The notes: generated by a model from the letters alone, not told the origin. DNA of 64,000 nucleotides from Hydrangea macrophylla (GCA_033977485.1 CM066984.1:114569251-114633250); one strand, 5' to 3'. Shown: positions 1-12,198, counted from the first letter of the stretch. A program made the numbers and translations.

Positions 1-43
1 AGGGACAACTTAGGAAATAAGGTCAATATGGTACTGAAAGGAG

Positions 44-224
44 TGTATTTTTGCTCATTCCAAATTGCTCACCCAACTCACCCATTGGTTAATAAAGTGG
101 GGCCCATGATTAATGGAGATTAATTGATAGTGTAAAGTCATGAGTCTCACTCCATTAGCCAATGGGTGAATTGGGTAGCAATGGGTGAGTAATGAATAAG
201 CAATTTTGGGTGAGCAAAAATGCA
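44..224. mobile_element. MITE, family A (TIR TTTTTGCTCA)
   Basis: The ends are inverted repeats: TTTTTGCTCA near 47-56 and TGAGCAAAAA at 211-220, with further matches inward (GCTCACCCA against GGGTGAG). A second copy with the same ends lies at 46344-46508. There is no coding capacity. The superfamily is not assigned because I could not define a clean TSD. Confidence 0.6.
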
Positions 225-772
225 TTCTTAAAAGAAGCTAGGAATAAAACAAAAATTACTCTAATAATTTGTTTATTAAATTGTGGGTTGGACACGTATT
301 GATATTTTAGCATATTACAAACCCCAGTCATGATTGTAGATTATGGAATATATTGAAAGTACGTTATTTATGTAATTATTCATTAGGTATCCTTCTACAT
401 TGTTTTCCATTTTTCTATTTTTTTCCCTCTAAATTGTGTGTTTAATAGCAGTCAAAGTTGTTAAATCTCGAATCATGATTGTAAATTATGAGAAAAAAAG
501 TATTAAAAGCCATTTATTTTTATTTTTATTTTAATATGTAGCGAGTTGTTTCTTAAATTGTGAGGTGAATACATATTGATATTTTAGAAGACTAGGTATA
601 ACCCGTGTCAAAAGGCACTATTAAATAATTCTTAGGTTTATCCAATAACTAAGTGCACCTTCAACACTTAACTGAGTAAGGCTATGCTTTAAAATTTGAA
701 TCCCACATTTGTTACCAAATGCTTTGTTAGTAGTACCGTATGCAAAAATTCAAGTGCAACAAACTTTCTAAG
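225..772. other. AT-rich intergenic stretch, possible Helitron 3' end remnant
   Basis: No gene is seen. Around 592-620 the sequence CTAGGTATAACCCGTG, read on the minus strand, resembles a Helitron terminus (a GC-rich stem followed by CTAG). I found no matching 5' end, so this is only a possible relic. The rest is AT-rich with no clear structure. Confidence 0.3.
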
Positions 773-948
773 AGTAAGTTTTTGGGCACAAACAACTCTC
801 ACAAACACAATCCACATATACCACAATGTGTCTATCTCTTTCTTGGTGGGGTCCACTGACACTGTAGATTCCACAGATGAGAGAGATAGACACATTGTGG
901 TGTTTGTAGATTGTGTTTGTGAGATTTGTTTGTACCCAAAGACTTACT
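773..948. mobile_element. MITE, family B, long inverted arms
   Basis: Two arms of roughly 60 bp fold on each other: 783-842 (starting TTGGGCACAAAC, containing CACAATGTGTCTATCTCT) and 881-941 (its approximate reverse complement, ending GTTTGTACCCAA). Related copies with terminal TTAGGGGNACAAA lie at 16514-16676 and 21038-21260. The short reading frames across it are shadows of the inverted repeat. A clean TSD was not found. Confidence 0.6.
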
Positions 949-1199
949 TTATTGCACGTGGTATAACTAACGAAGTACTTGGGAACCAACTTTGGAATAT
1001 GGCAATATTACTTATTTTATCGGCATGTGCATCACGTATGGTTATAATTATTCGATAGTGTGAATGAAAAAGCGTGACGAGATCGATAAGAGAAATGAAA
1101 AAAATGTGTTCAAATTTATCACTGTACACATATTTTTTTTTACACATATACACATGCGTAGATGCGCGTACAAATGAAATTATAATCACTTTAACATAA

Positions 1200-1839
1200 C
1201 TAATATAAAGTGAGATCCCTTTGCATTACTGGCTTTGATAATCATTTTTCTTTTCTTGGTGTTTTATTTGATTTGATTTTCTTCTTCTTCTTCTTCTTCT
1301 CCTTCTTCTTCTTTTTGTGTGTGTTTCTGGATTTTTCCTTGGTATTTTTACTTCTATTTGTTTTAGCCTTTCTCACTTTTCCCCCCTTTCCCCACTTTAT
1401 ATGCAGATAATTATTATTATTATTTTTTAAATAACAAACATAAATGGAAAATGATTGAATGCAACAATGCTATATTGGTGATGTCCATAATTTGTTATAT
1501 GAACAATGCACAATATATGCAAATTACATATAATCTTTATACAATAAAGTTGAGAATGTTTGTTAAAAAAATAAAAAGTGATAACTTATTTTTAGCATCA
1601 TAACACATGAAATTTATTGAAAAAATAATCATAATCACTTCAACGTGACTAATGTAACGTGAGATCACTTAGCATTATTGGCTTAAATAATTATTTTCTT
1701 TTCATAGTGTTTTGTTTTATTTTATTAATTTATTTATTTTGTTCCCCTAATCTTTAATAATCAATTTTTTGTCTTGGTGCTTTATTTGATTTTACTTTCT
1801 TCTTCTTCTTCTTCTTCTTCTTCTTCTTCTTCTTCTTCT

Positions 1840-1873
<34 letters not shown>

Positions 1874-2201
1874 CTAGATTTTTCCTTGGTATTTCTACTT
1901 TTATTTGTTTTAGCCTTTTCTCCCTTATTTCCCCTTTACCCACTTTATATGCAGTTTTTTTTTTTTTAAATAACGAACATAAACGGTAAATGGTTGAATG
2001 TAAAAAATGATAAATTGGTGAGTACCATAATTTGTTGTATGAGCAATGCACAATATAATATAATTACATATAATCTTTATACAATAAAGTTGAGAATGTT
2101 GGTTAAAAGTGATAACTTATTATTAGCATCATAACACATGATATTTATTGAAAAAATAATCGTAATCACTTCAATGAGATCACTTCGCATTGTTGGCTTT
2201 A

Positions 2202-2251
<50 letters not shown>

Positions 2252-2612
2252 TTTCTTTCCTTTTCCCACTTCATTCGGATGAATAATTAATGTCAAAGAA
2301 ACCTTAAGGTATCAATTGAAGGGGAAAAAAAAAAGGAGGATGATGAGGTAATGACGAACAACATTGGTGTTTTCACTTCTATATATTTGATAATGTAGGT
2401 TAAATTAATAACTTATTTTTAGTATCATAACACATGATATTTATTGAAAAAAACTAATCACAATCACTTAAACATGACTAATGCAAAGTGAGATTACTTC
2501 GTATTACTGGCTTTAATAATCATTTTTAGTTTCTTGATATTTTATTTTATTTTATTTTCTTCCTTTATTCCCCCTGATCTTTTCTTGGTGTTTTCACTTT
2601 TATTTGTTTTAG

Positions 2613-2670
<58 letters not shown>

Positions 2671-2890
2671 TTTTCCCCACTTTATATTCAGATGAATAAT
2701 TAATGTCAAAGAAGCGTCCCTTCGGGGACATCCGATAAAATGTCAAAGAGGCCTTAAGGGATCACTTGGAGGAAAACAAAAAAAGAGGATAAAGAGGTAA
2801 TGACAAACAACATTGGTGTTTTCACTTCTATGTATTTGTTTTAGCCTTTCTCTCCTTTTTTTTCCCCACTTCATATTCGGATGAACAATT
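1200..2890. repeat. Four degenerate tandem units, each with its own microsatellite
   Basis: A marker phrase (GTGAGATC...TTGCATTACTGGCTT) recurs at about 1210, 1659, 2175 and 2489, giving periods of about 449, 516 and 314 bp. The shared order after it is a TTTTCTTGG-like stretch, a pyrimidine microsatellite, a CCCACTTTATATGCAG-like stretch, then an AT-rich tail with AGCATCATAACACATGA. The microsatellite differs by unit: (TTC)n near 1280-1311, (TTC)n plus (GT)n at 1798-1871, (CT)n at 2208-2246 and (TC)n at 2612-2666. Short low-complexity reading frames here are not genes. Confidence 0.7.
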
Positions 2891-4557
2891 GATGCCAAAC
2901 AAGCCTTAACGTATCAATGGGAGGGAAAAAGAGAGAATGAAGAGGTAATGCTAAACAAGCTCTAATTAAGGTATATATATATATATATATATAACAAGAT
3001 AGAGAGGTGCGGGTCCCTTTCAATTTAGCAACTTTTAATCTTGACCATTGAGACAAGTTTAGATATTTCAGACCGTCAGATTGATTGTCTACCAAAAATA
3101 GTTAATCCCATTAAATATTGCATTGCATCCTATTAGAACTCTAAATTAAAAAGGAATTCCCTAAATTAATTTGAATTTGAATAAATACATGTCAATATCC
3201 AAATTGTCAACTTCATTAAATACAAAACACAAATCTTGGGTAAAACTAATCATTAGACTTTTTTTTTATACCAAAAAAGGAATTCCCTAAATTAATTTGA
3301 ATTTGAATATATACATATCTAATAGTAAATACAAAACACAAATCTTGGGAGATAAACTAAATCAGTGTACTGATTTTTTCAAAATAGAAATATTGGAATA
3401 TAAACTTCCCATATCATACATATATTCATAGAGTTTATTTTATTTTTTTATAGGTTTTTCTTTTTTCTTTTCTGTGACTCTGATCAAATGACTTTCATAA
3501 AACTAATCAAACTGATATAATATGAGTGAAAAATCACATAAAGTTGAAGTTTAGGAAGTGGGTTTTAACAATGGATTTCATAATTCAACTCTCAAGAAAT
3601 GTATTCTCACTTGCACTTTTTTTAAAATCTAGGAAGCGTATTTGTTATATTCTATTGTCTATCTAGAAAATGGGTTTTTCTAGCACTATGGTTGTAAATT
3701 TTGCTACCAGTTTGATTAGTTCCACCTTTTTTATAGGTCATTTGATTAGTTCTATCAGTTTGATATAGTCTATAGGGCTAATTAGTGAAATGAGTAATGC
3801 TGCTTCCCAAATATGGGCTAATTATAAATAATCACAAAAGTTTTGCTTCCCTTTTCTATTTCTTTCCAAAAGATTAGAAAAAGCCTTTGTATTTTTTTTT
3901 TTTTTTTTTTAGTTTTCACTTCATGCCCTCGGACACGGGGGAAGTCTCTACGAATAAACATTAATTATACTTAAAATATTCATCCAATGTTGGACTAAAT
4001 ATATTTAACTAAATTGAGTTAATGATATATTTAATATTGGAACCAATGTCTTCTTCACTTAAAATTCCAACCATATCTCAAATTTTTTAAAGTATTGAAT
4101 TTTTTCCCCCTAGGCACGGGTTAGTACTAAGTAGCATGTGGGTTTGAATGACCTGTACAATTTTACGCAAAAAGATTTGAAAATTTTAAAGTATTGCATT
4201 TTTTTTCCCTTTCTTCTTCTTCTTCTTCTTTTAAGTACAAACAAGAAGTATAAATAGTAGGGAAAAAAGAGGGGATGAAGAGGTAACGCCAAACAAGCCG
4301 TAAGGTGAAAAAATAAAAGAGAGTATGAGGTAATGTCAAACAAGCCTTCTTAAACAAGCCCTAAGTATTAATATTGGGGATAGTAACTTGATGTAGATTG
4401 ACGTGAAATGACAAAAAAAAAAAAAGAAGCCAAATAGAAAATGTATAGATGAAGAGTTAGAGAAGAAAAAAATCACAATTGTACAAATTGTAGGATTAAT
4501 AAGGGGTAAAATAGTGATTCAATTAATAATTGGACGAATTGTAGACCCGCAAGATTC

Positions 4558-4589
<32 letters not shown>

Positions 4590-5205
4590 TATTTTATTTT
4601 TTATTAAGGGTATAGAAAGAAAAAAAAACCCGTACTACAGATTTAACTTCAAGAAGAGCAAATTATGTTGATGATCTGAACCAAACATGAGTAAAAAACC
4701 AAATATGGAACTTGTATAATTTTGTTCATTGTGCTAATTTTATGGATTTTTGTGCCAATAAACAAGTAGTTAAAATTTTTATTTACAGGTCTTTCTAATT
4801 GGTCTGAAGACTCTGAACCATCACATCTATGATGTGGTGGACGTAGATCACAGAATCATTTCTCCACAGAAACACGCAGCATGTAGTGATGAGTGAGACT
4901 TGGAGATGGAAAATTAAAATGACTAATCACCATTTTAATCTGCCAATTCTGTAGAATTTAATATTGACTGGTTTTTTCCTATCAAATAAAAGAATATATA
5001 TATATATATTTGTTGGGATCTAATTGTAGGAACAAAGAATTGAGGAAAACTAATAATTCATGAATCAATGCTATGGTTCACATCATGTAGCTGAACCTCT
5101 TATTTCAAGGCACATAGAAGGTTAAATTATTTCATTATTGGCCCAATAAATATGTTAAACAAATAACCCATAAGCAAACAATTTCAAAATAATATATGTG
5201 TATAT
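2891..5205. other. Intergenic, AT-rich, short duplications only
   Basis: No gene is seen. A block starting AAGGAATTCCCTAAATT at 3151 repeats at 3277 (period 126 bp). There is an (AT)n tract near 2973-2993, a T tract at 3892-3911 and an (ATT)n tract near 4560-4590. At 4107-4130 the phrase TAGGCACGGGTTAGTACTAA faintly resembles a Helitron 3' end, without a convincing hairpin. Confidence 0.5.
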
Positions 5206-5211
5206 GATTTA

Positions 5212-5810
5212 GAGCAACTCCAACCAAACTAGTTATTAAGAGAGTGTCAAAAGCAAAAGTCACTCAAATGGCTCCTACCATATTCCAAAATTTGCACCCG
5301 AATTGGGGAGTCAAAAAGGGAGCCATTTGGGTCCTCATGGATTGGAGACCAAATTTGTAGTCTTTGAAGAGAAAAAGTCAGGGGACTCAAAAAAAAAAAA
5401 AAATTAAGAATACTTGCCATTAAGCCGTAGTTTGGTTCCCATTTTGGTACTTCTCATTTTTTAAATCATAATTTTATATTAATTCATTTGGTAACTAGCT
5501 AATGAGTTTTGCATAAATTGAACTTAGAACTTTTTTGGGGAAGCTTTTAAAAGCTCTAGAATGGAGCTTTTAAAAGCTCAAGGTTGCTTTTTAGTTTTAT
5601 GATATCTTTTTGAAGAGTAGTGTATCACTTGTATAAAATTATCAAACAACTTAATAATAAATTTCATAAACTCCTTTTAAAAAGCCATGTGGGGGGACAA
5701 ACTAAGCCTAAGAGTGTATTTATATGAGCCATTTGAGTAGCTAAACACTATTTAAGAACCCAAATTTGTATTTGGCTACTCAAAATGACTACCTCCCTTA
5801 GGAGATGCTC
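5212..5810. mobile_element. Degenerate MITE (GAGCAACTCCAACC ends) holding a second MITE
   Basis: The outer ends are GAGCAACTCCAACC at 5212-5225 and GGAGATGCTC at 5801-5810, a terminal type common in plant MITEs. Inside, 5421-5710 is another element (family G) whose ends read TAAGCCGTAGTTTGG and CAAACTAAGCCTA. Family G recurs inverted at 50379-50650. No coding sequence is seen. Confidence 0.5.
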
Positions 5811-5985
5811 TTAGTGTGTGCCTGCATTTTCTTCTTTTATGTGCATATTTATGTTCTTATAATTGTTTAAGTAAAAATGTATATAAGGGAGGTGCTCTTA
5901 GTGTGTGCCTGCATTTTCTTCTTTTATGTGCATAGTTATATTCTTATAATTGTTTAAGTAAAAATGTATATATAATTATATACGT
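5807..5985. repeat. Tandem duplication, period about 87 bp
   Basis: The block GCTCTTAGTGTGTGCCTGCA through AAAAATGTATATA occurs at 5807 and again at 5894 with few differences. It abuts the right end of the preceding MITE, so the duplication may have included the MITE terminus. Confidence 0.75.
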
Positions 5986-6926
5986 ATATAGAAGTGAATG
6001 TGTCACCTGTAAATCCTAGTAGAAAATACAAAGTATGGCTGGAGACACAGCAAGTGGCTCAAAAACAGGTAGCACCCAAATCCTAGTATTCACTGATGGA
6101 GGCAAATATATGGAACCTCGTATTCCTACCCAAGTTTAAGTTATTACCTTTACCAAAAAGAGAACATTGGGATTAGGCCAAAAAAAGTACTGGCCAAGAA
6201 GCAACAAAAACTTTAAACCAATGTACACAAGAAGCAACTGTATACCAAAATTTAACCACATAAAGCTCTGTTTGGTACATGGGCTTAGAGAGGAAAAAGA
6301 AAGAAAAATACAAAGAACACCTTTTCTTTTATTTGGGTTGGGTATCTGAAAAATACAAGAAAATTAGTTATAATACTTCTTATTTTCCTTTCCTTTCAAT
6401 GAGTCTGAAAACCAAACAAAGACTAAAAGTGTAAATAATTTGCTTCTTCAACAGAGAAAATGATCTACTTGTAAAAATCCCACAAGGTATGAACAAGACA
6501 TGTAAGATAAATATTGCATATGTTATTGAACAATGAGTAATTTAATTGAATATGATGTCATACTTGTAGTGGAACTTTGGAAGATGTGGGTTTATAATAA
6601 TAGATAAAAACATGACTAAATGAATACTAGGAATTAACATAGATTTTAGGTGGCCCTCTAGCTTCAAGGCACATGGAAGGCAAAAATGACTTCATTGATC
6701 CAACATCTTAATTAGTTTTATTGCAATTTCATGTGGTTATAACATATATGAGCTGAGACAAGCAAAGCAACAAAGTAGCAAACCATGGACAGTGTTGATC
6801 AAATGTTTAATCAGATTTTCAAATAAAAAGTGTTATCTGCTAACATTTGGCATATACTGCATAGAAACGAATCTTTGAGGAAATCAGAGAAGTTCAAAAT
6901 TTCAGTGTAGGCATTGAAATTTTAAT
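5986..6926. other. Intergenic, nothing recognised
   Basis: AT-rich sequence. A short open frame at 6167-6349 has no recognisable domain and no supporting context. No repeat structure or RNA gene is seen. Confidence 0.4.
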
Positions 6927-7107
6927 GGGTAATGATATAGTAAGTAGCTTTTCATATGAGAAAATAGCTTTTAATCGTTTGATTAAGATTTGGTCTCAGG
7001 ATAGTAACTAAAAATGTTATTAAATAATTATCTTGAGACCAAATCTTCATTCAACGACTAAAAGTTATTTTCTCATATGAGAAGTTGCTTACTATATATA
7101 ATTACCC
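6927..7107. mobile_element. MULE-type MITE, family D, exact 9-bp TSD
   Basis: The element starts GGGTAATGATATAGTAAG and ends in ATTACCC. Its arms pair over CTTACTATA, CTCATATGAGAA and GATTTGGTCTCA. It is flanked by AATTTTAAT at 6918-6926 and again at 7108-7116, an exact 9-bp TSD. A 9-bp TSD is the hallmark of Mutator-like elements. Related copies lie at 43834-44004 and 55063-55233. Confidence 0.85.
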
Positions 7108-7450
7108 AATTTTAATAGCAACTTGATCACTATTGATTTAGTCAAAGTTAATATTTTGCTTCTTTGACCAGTCAACTGAAGAAAATATATGGTTCAAGCC
7201 TAATCAATAAATTTTAACCGTTTGATTAAGATTAGGTCTCAAGATAGTAATTAAAAATGTTATTAAATAATTATCTTGAGACCAAATCTTCATCCAATGA
7301 CTAAAAGTTATTTTCTCATATGAGAAGTTGCTTACTATATATTATTACCCAATTTTAATAGCGGCTCGATCACTATTGATTTAGTAAAAGTCAACATTTC
7401 GCTTCTTTGACAAGTCATCTAAAGAAAATGGGTCATGCCTAATAAAATAA
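6970..7450. repeat. Tandem duplication of about 243 bp taking in most of a MITE
   Basis: The phrase GTTTGATTAAGAT occurs at 6977 and 7220, and the following sequence is collinear. It runs through the MITE right end into TAATAGC..CTCGATCACTATTGA-like flank and ends in ATGCCTAATAAA-like sequence. The second copy therefore carries a MITE lacking its left end, so duplication followed MITE insertion. Confidence 0.8.
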
Positions 7451-7451
7451 A

Positions 7452-8013
7452 GGACAAATTACACTTTAGTCTATTAAACTATACACATATTTTCAATTGG
7501 GTCCATAAACTTTTTTTTTTGCAATTGAGTCCTTAAACTTTAAAAATTCATTCAATCAGATCCAAATTCTAATATTGTTAGCTTAAATTATTAGAAATTG
7601 TCACATACGTTGCGCGTAATGCTTACCTGTTACATGTTAGGTTAAGACAAACATGGGAGACTGTGAATGGCTAAAAATGATGTGATTTTGGGTATGATTG
7701 AATGCAATTTTGGATCTAGTCGAATGTGTTTTCGAATTTGATTAAACGCAATTTCGGATCTGATTGAATGCGATTTTTTGCACTATTCACAATCTTCCAT
7801 ATTTGTCTTAACCTAACATGTGACAGGCAAAGCATTACGCACAACGTACGTGACAATTTCTAATAGTTTAAGCTAACAATGTCAAATTTGATTATGATTG
7901 AATGAATTTATGAAGTTCAAGGATCCAATTGCACAAAAAAAAATAAATAAATAAATAATTATAGACCAAATTGCAAACATGTTATAGTTTAATGGACTAA
8001 AGTGTAATTTGCC
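7452..8013. mobile_element. Long-TIR foldback element, about 560 bp
   Basis: The left end GGACAAATTACACTTTAGTC is mirrored by the right end, which reads AAAGTGTAATTTGCC. Internal arms also pair (TTGTCACATACGTTGCGCGTAATGC near 7600 with its inverse near 7830), making one large hairpin. It resembles the elements at 22007-22933, 46864-47215 and 58351-58709. No transposase reading frame is present. The TSD is unclear because both flanks are A-rich. Confidence 0.65.
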
Positions 8014-9340
8014 GTAAAAAAAATTGATTTATTATTATTAGACTTGTCCAAAATAAAGCATGGACCCAATTAAATAAATTAACTTATTATTATTAGGATT
8101 GTCAAAATAAAATATGGGCCCAATTAAACTGGTTTATTAATACTTGGTTAATCGAAATAAATCATGGATCAGTATTTAAATATTTATTGGCTTACTCCAA
8201 TTAAAATTGGACACTTGTCATTACCTTATAAGTCAAACCAAAAAAGTAAGTCTATGAGATATAAAAAGCTGGTGCTTATAAAAAGGCCCAGACCCTCCTC
8301 CTAATGAGGGGACATGCTGGAGACACAGAAAGAGGCTATAGACAAGGGAACATGGTGGAGACACAGAGACAGAGAGAAAATAAAAAATCCTAAGCAAGCT
8401 GCCTTCTCTCAAAAGACGACGATCGCATACTACAACTCAAGTTTCAAGCTTCAGATATGGTATTCTCTACATAAAATCTAGAGAAGAGCCTAGATTTTCA
8501 ACAAATCATCTGAGCGACAAGGAAGAGCATCACCGAAGGCATTCTTGCATTTCAGATAAAAATATCAACTCTTCGGTAGTCAAATCCTATCTAAAGAAAA
8601 GATCTCACATATTTTCAGTCACCAGAAGCGTCGCAGGAGGATACTTTTATCGTTTTATTCGAGAATACCATGTTTCAGATCTCGAATCGAAGACACATCA
8701 AGGAGATAGAATCAGGGGTTTATTCTTTGTAAATAATATAAAAATATGGAGTTTGTAACCTCTTTCTCTTCATAAATAAAATTGCATATTTTAATTATTT
8801 GTTTGCAGATTCAACTGCTTGATTTCCAGGCACAAAATTAAAAAATTTGTTGCTTACATCCACCACTTTAGCCTATACCGTTCCCCCTCTCTTTCTCATG
8901 TAAGGAGAAAATGAATGAGTCTCCCAAGGCATGTAACAACACTGGGTCTATGAACTCCTTGTGATGTGCGTCTTTCCTATGGTGAGAGAGCACTTTATCT
9001 GAGGGAAGATGCTAAGAGTAGTTCATTGGTGAGCCATTCTTCAATATCTTTAGATTTAGGGATTGCATTTGGCTAATAATAATAGTTGTTGTTACTACTA
9101 AGGCCACTGTAGTTACCTTTGGTGGTACATTTATAGCATCTCATTTCTCAAAAGGTTCAGTAGATTTACACAAATCCATACATTCGCATACTGTGTATAC
9201 TCTTGTAACACATGATACATATCATAGTCTTAATTATTAAACGTATCTGATATGATACATTATTGGAAAATTTTGTGGTGCGAGTTCGGTGGTCTGGTCA
9301 GAAATTAATTTCACTGGTGTCAAAACTGTCAATTAATAAC
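8014..9340. other. Intergenic with a possible LTR-like promoter segment
   Basis: Degenerate copies of a block of about 60 bp (ACTTGTCCAAAATAAAGCATGG) occupy 8035-8190. A TATA-like CTTATAAAAAGG lies at 8275-8286, followed by about 480 bp ending in an AATAAA-rich stretch near 8770. Promoter, transcribed stretch and poly(A) signal in that order are what an LTR looks like. I found no TG/CA ends with a TSD, so it is left unassigned. Confidence 0.35.
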
Positions 9341-9344
9341 TTAA

Positions 9345-9645
9345 TTAGGTTCAGTTGGATAAAGTTGAAAATTAAGTAATGAAAATTAAATGTTGAATTT
9401 TTAGTGCAGAAACTTTAACCTACTAAAATTTGTAATACTGCAAATAATGTTTTAGGTATAGAAGACTGCATTCAGTGATTTTTTTTTAGTAAAATTTGTT
9501 TACTTAAAGTTCTCAATAGATTTTTAACTTCTTTTTCAATGAAGTGATGCATTATCAAACACACTAAAAAAAAAAAATAATAATAATAATAATAAGTGCT
9601 GAAACTTTTTAATTATAGCACTTATTTGGATCAAGTCAAATAAGA
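9345..9645. mobile_element. Degenerate foldback element, family H
   Basis: Sequence from TTGGATAAAGTTGAAAATTAAGT through CATTATCAAACACACT and AGTGCTGAAA parallels 41812-42061, including the internal phrase GCATTCAGTG. Both have a GATAA/TTATC inverted end structure. It is diverged and carries no coding sequence. Confidence 0.5.
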
Positions 9646-9730
9646 AAACATGCACAGTATCGTAAGCTCTTGCATTTTTTTTTTTTCTAGTGAAGTGATA
9701 CACACGCTTAGTATCGTAACAAAAGATATT

Positions 9731-9887
9731 GAGTAATGATTCGTGCACATAAAATGTGCACATAAAGATTTACGCCATTCATTTTGGTGGGTTCCATGTG
9801 TGCAGGGATGAACCCCACCAAAATGAATGACACATGTCTTTATGTGCACACTTTATGTGCACATTTTATGTACACATAGTATTACTC
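9731..9887. mobile_element. MITE with GAGTAAT/ATTACTC ends
   Basis: The left arm GAGTAATGATTCGTGCACAT is mirrored by a right arm ending GTGCACATTTTATGTACACA...ATTACTC. The centre is an inverted pair, CCATTCATTTTGGTGGG and its complement CCCACCAAAATGAATG. The ends match the MULE-type MITE at 10431-10580, but no clean TSD was found. Confidence 0.65.
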
Positions 9888-10094
9888 GTTTGACTTTTAT
9901 TTCAGTGGGTTCATTATAAGAAAAGATGTGTTAATACATATAACACTACATGTAAACTTTTTCCCCCTAGAATCTGAGTGGTTCAGTTGAAACCCATTCC
10001 TTACGGTGTAGCCCCGCCCCTATGCAAGCTAGTGGTTTGAGCGCACCATGCTCACGTTAGAGAGAGAAATGTGAGACTGTGGTGCAATAACATG

Positions 10095-10345
10095 TCATTT
10101 GGATGAGAAAATTTGTGACTTGACGAGGAAAAATGCAGCCACCATGAGAAAAAATTGTAACCGATAGAAAATAAATTGTAACTACCATGAAAATTTTTTT
10201 GCAACATATGTGGTTTTATAACCACCATGATAATAATAATAATAATAATAATTATAAAAAAAAGTGTAACCTAAGGACAAAAAATTGTAACCAATGTAAC
10301 AAAAAATTGTAATACGATGACAAAAAAATTGTAACTAACAAAACC
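10095..10345. repeat. Minisatellite-like array, GACAAAAAATTGTAAC
   Basis: At least six degenerate copies of a unit of 16-22 bp built on AAAAATTGTAAC(C) with ACCATGA or GACA spacers, interrupted by an (AAT)n tract near 10222-10250. No coding content. Confidence 0.6.
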
Positions 10346-10430
10346 ATCACGATTTTTCCCTCAAAAATCAGTGTCTTTCTCTCTCCTAACCACCATGTGC
10401 GCACATCAGAAGTTCCCTAAATTAGTTGGT

Positions 10431-10580
10431 GAGTAATGCTAGGTACACCTCAAACATACACCTAAGAAATGCACCTGCTGATATGGATCACTAAAAATAC
10501 ATATAGATAGACTTAATTTCAAAATTGTCATGCATTGTCATATCAGCTTGTGTAATTTTTAGGTGTACCTAACATTACTC
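10431..10580. mobile_element. MULE-type MITE, 150 bp, exact 9-bp TSD
   Basis: The left end GAGTAATGCTAGGTACACCT matches the reverse complement of the right end at 19 of 20 positions. It is flanked by TTAGTTGGT at 10422-10430 and 10581-10589, an exact 9-bp TSD. It is non-coding and well preserved, so a fairly recent insertion. Confidence 0.9.
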
Positions 10581-10641
10581 TTAGTTGGTGCAATCGTAAA
10601 AGCTTAAAAAAGAAAGAATAGACATGTATGAGTATGTGGAG

Positions 10642-10854
10642 TAGGGTTGAAAGAAAACCGAACCAAACCGAATCATTGAACCGAACCGATCGGTTGGGTC
10701 GGTTTTCATAAATTAGGGGCAGTATAAAAAACCGAACCAAAAATTAAGCCCAAAATTTAAAAAAAAAACAAAACAAAACAAAAAACAAAAAATCGAACCG
10801 AACCGATCGGTCGGTTAAAAAAACCCCAAAACCGACCGAACCGATTTTACCCCT
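10642..10854. mobile_element. hAT-type MITE rich in ACCGAACCGA
   Basis: The ends are TAGGGTTGAAA and TTTTACCCCT. The flanks ATGTGGAG (10634-10641) and AAGTGGAG (10855-10862) form an 8-bp TSD with one mismatch, as expected for hAT. The interior is made of ACCGAACCGA units in both orientations (GATCGGTTGGGTCGG; CCGATCGGTCGG), so it can fold. Confidence 0.6.
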
Positions 10855-10855
10855 A

Positions 10856-12198
10856 AGTGGAGCATACCAGTCTGCCTACTTTCGAAAGATTTAACTTATT
10901 TTTGGGAATTAGAGTTAATTCTCTTAAATTTCGAATCTTTTTTGGAAAATTAAATCAAGTTCCCAACCCAATATAGATGCTAAGTTACAAACAATGTTAA
11001 GCGGCCCAATAGTACTCAAATTAGAAGTACAATCAAAACTGGAACCAATAGTGTTTGGTCTTTGATCAAAAGGAAAAACATGAAATGTGTGTGCATGATC
11101 TTAATCTAAAATAGAGCTATACTAGGTATCGCTGATGTTCTTAAATTCCAGAGTTCTCATAGACATTTACTCAAACTCTGACATGAGTAATGGTACATCC
11201 AAAATCAACCTATGCCCGAGCGGTTTTATTCTGCAATTACTGATAAGCATTATTCTGAGCAGTTTGGTCCACCCGATGTCTTCCGAGTGGTTCATTCACG
11301 ACCCGTCCAACAGGTCGGGAAGATCGCACAGGCATATCCCACTGCGGGAATAGCTCATCCGGGCCCACAGGCATGATCCCGAGTATTCCGGGCAGTTTCC
11401 TACTCAAGCTAGAAGACTAATGGAAAGTGCAAACTATTTCCTAATCCAATTAGGAAACCCCTACAATTAATGTCAATCTATGTCAATTGGATTATGTTTC
11501 ATTTTCCTTGTACGAGTAGATTTCTTACATCTATAAAAGAGACCTCTCACCCCCCATTGAAGGGTCCGACTTTTCAATCTACACAACACCTCTATAGCAT
11601 TCATCAACATGCCTGGCTGGCCGACGGTAGCTCCAAACTTGTTGGTTCACCACAGGCCCCCGACTTTTTACAGTATAGTGAACGTGCTCAGACACACATG
11701 TGGACGTAGGTACCTTCATTAACAGGACCGAATCACATACAAAAAATAGTCTCTCTCTCTGTCTCCTTAATCTGCTCTACTTTACTCTTACCAATTTTTA
11801 GCATCATCAAATAAAATTATAAAAAATATTTATTTCTCAATTTATTATATAATCTTTACTGTTTTTCTCGTCGTTTCGTTATTAATTAAATATTTTTTTT
11901 AACCTCGCTAATTCAAAAAAAAAAAAAAAATGGTATCAAATTCAAATTGCTTTTGGTACTTCTGCAAGTATGGGAGTTGTCGATCAAAAGCAAATATTGG
12001 GTATCACGGAATATCAGCCAAGATTTTATCATTCCTTATAGGTTTTAAAATTTTTGCTGATTTGGAGAAGGATTCTCTTGAAAATAGGGTCAAGATGAAT
12101 TCTTACAGACTTTTATTGACATGTTATACCATGTAAGATTATACAACTATTACAATGAATATTTTTCCATCGATCAGTCCTTTGATAGGTGCTATGAT
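10856..12198. other. Intergenic with a degenerate LTR-like segment (about 11130-11760)
   Basis: Within 11130-11760 there is a GC-richer upstream part, a TATA-like CTATAAAAGAG at 11531-11541 and, downstream, GTGGACGTAGGTA at 11700, a phrase typical of U5 regions of plant LTRs (it recurs at 45613). I could not find TG/CA ends or a TSD. Reading frames at 11135, 11470 and 11930 show no domain. Confidence 0.4.

Noticed and set aside
1210..2274. Serine-, phenylalanine-, glutamate- and arginine-rich frames
   Set aside because: They are translations of (TTC)n, (GT)n and (CT)n microsatellites.
592..4130. A Helitron between end-like phrases at 592 and 4107
   Set aside because: The two phrases do not pair as 5' and 3' ends of one element, and the hairpins are poor.
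8275..8780. A complete LTR or a host promoter
   Set aside because: TATA and poly(A) signals are spaced as in an LTR, but I could not find terminal TG/CA with a TSD or a downstream gene, so it is only noted.
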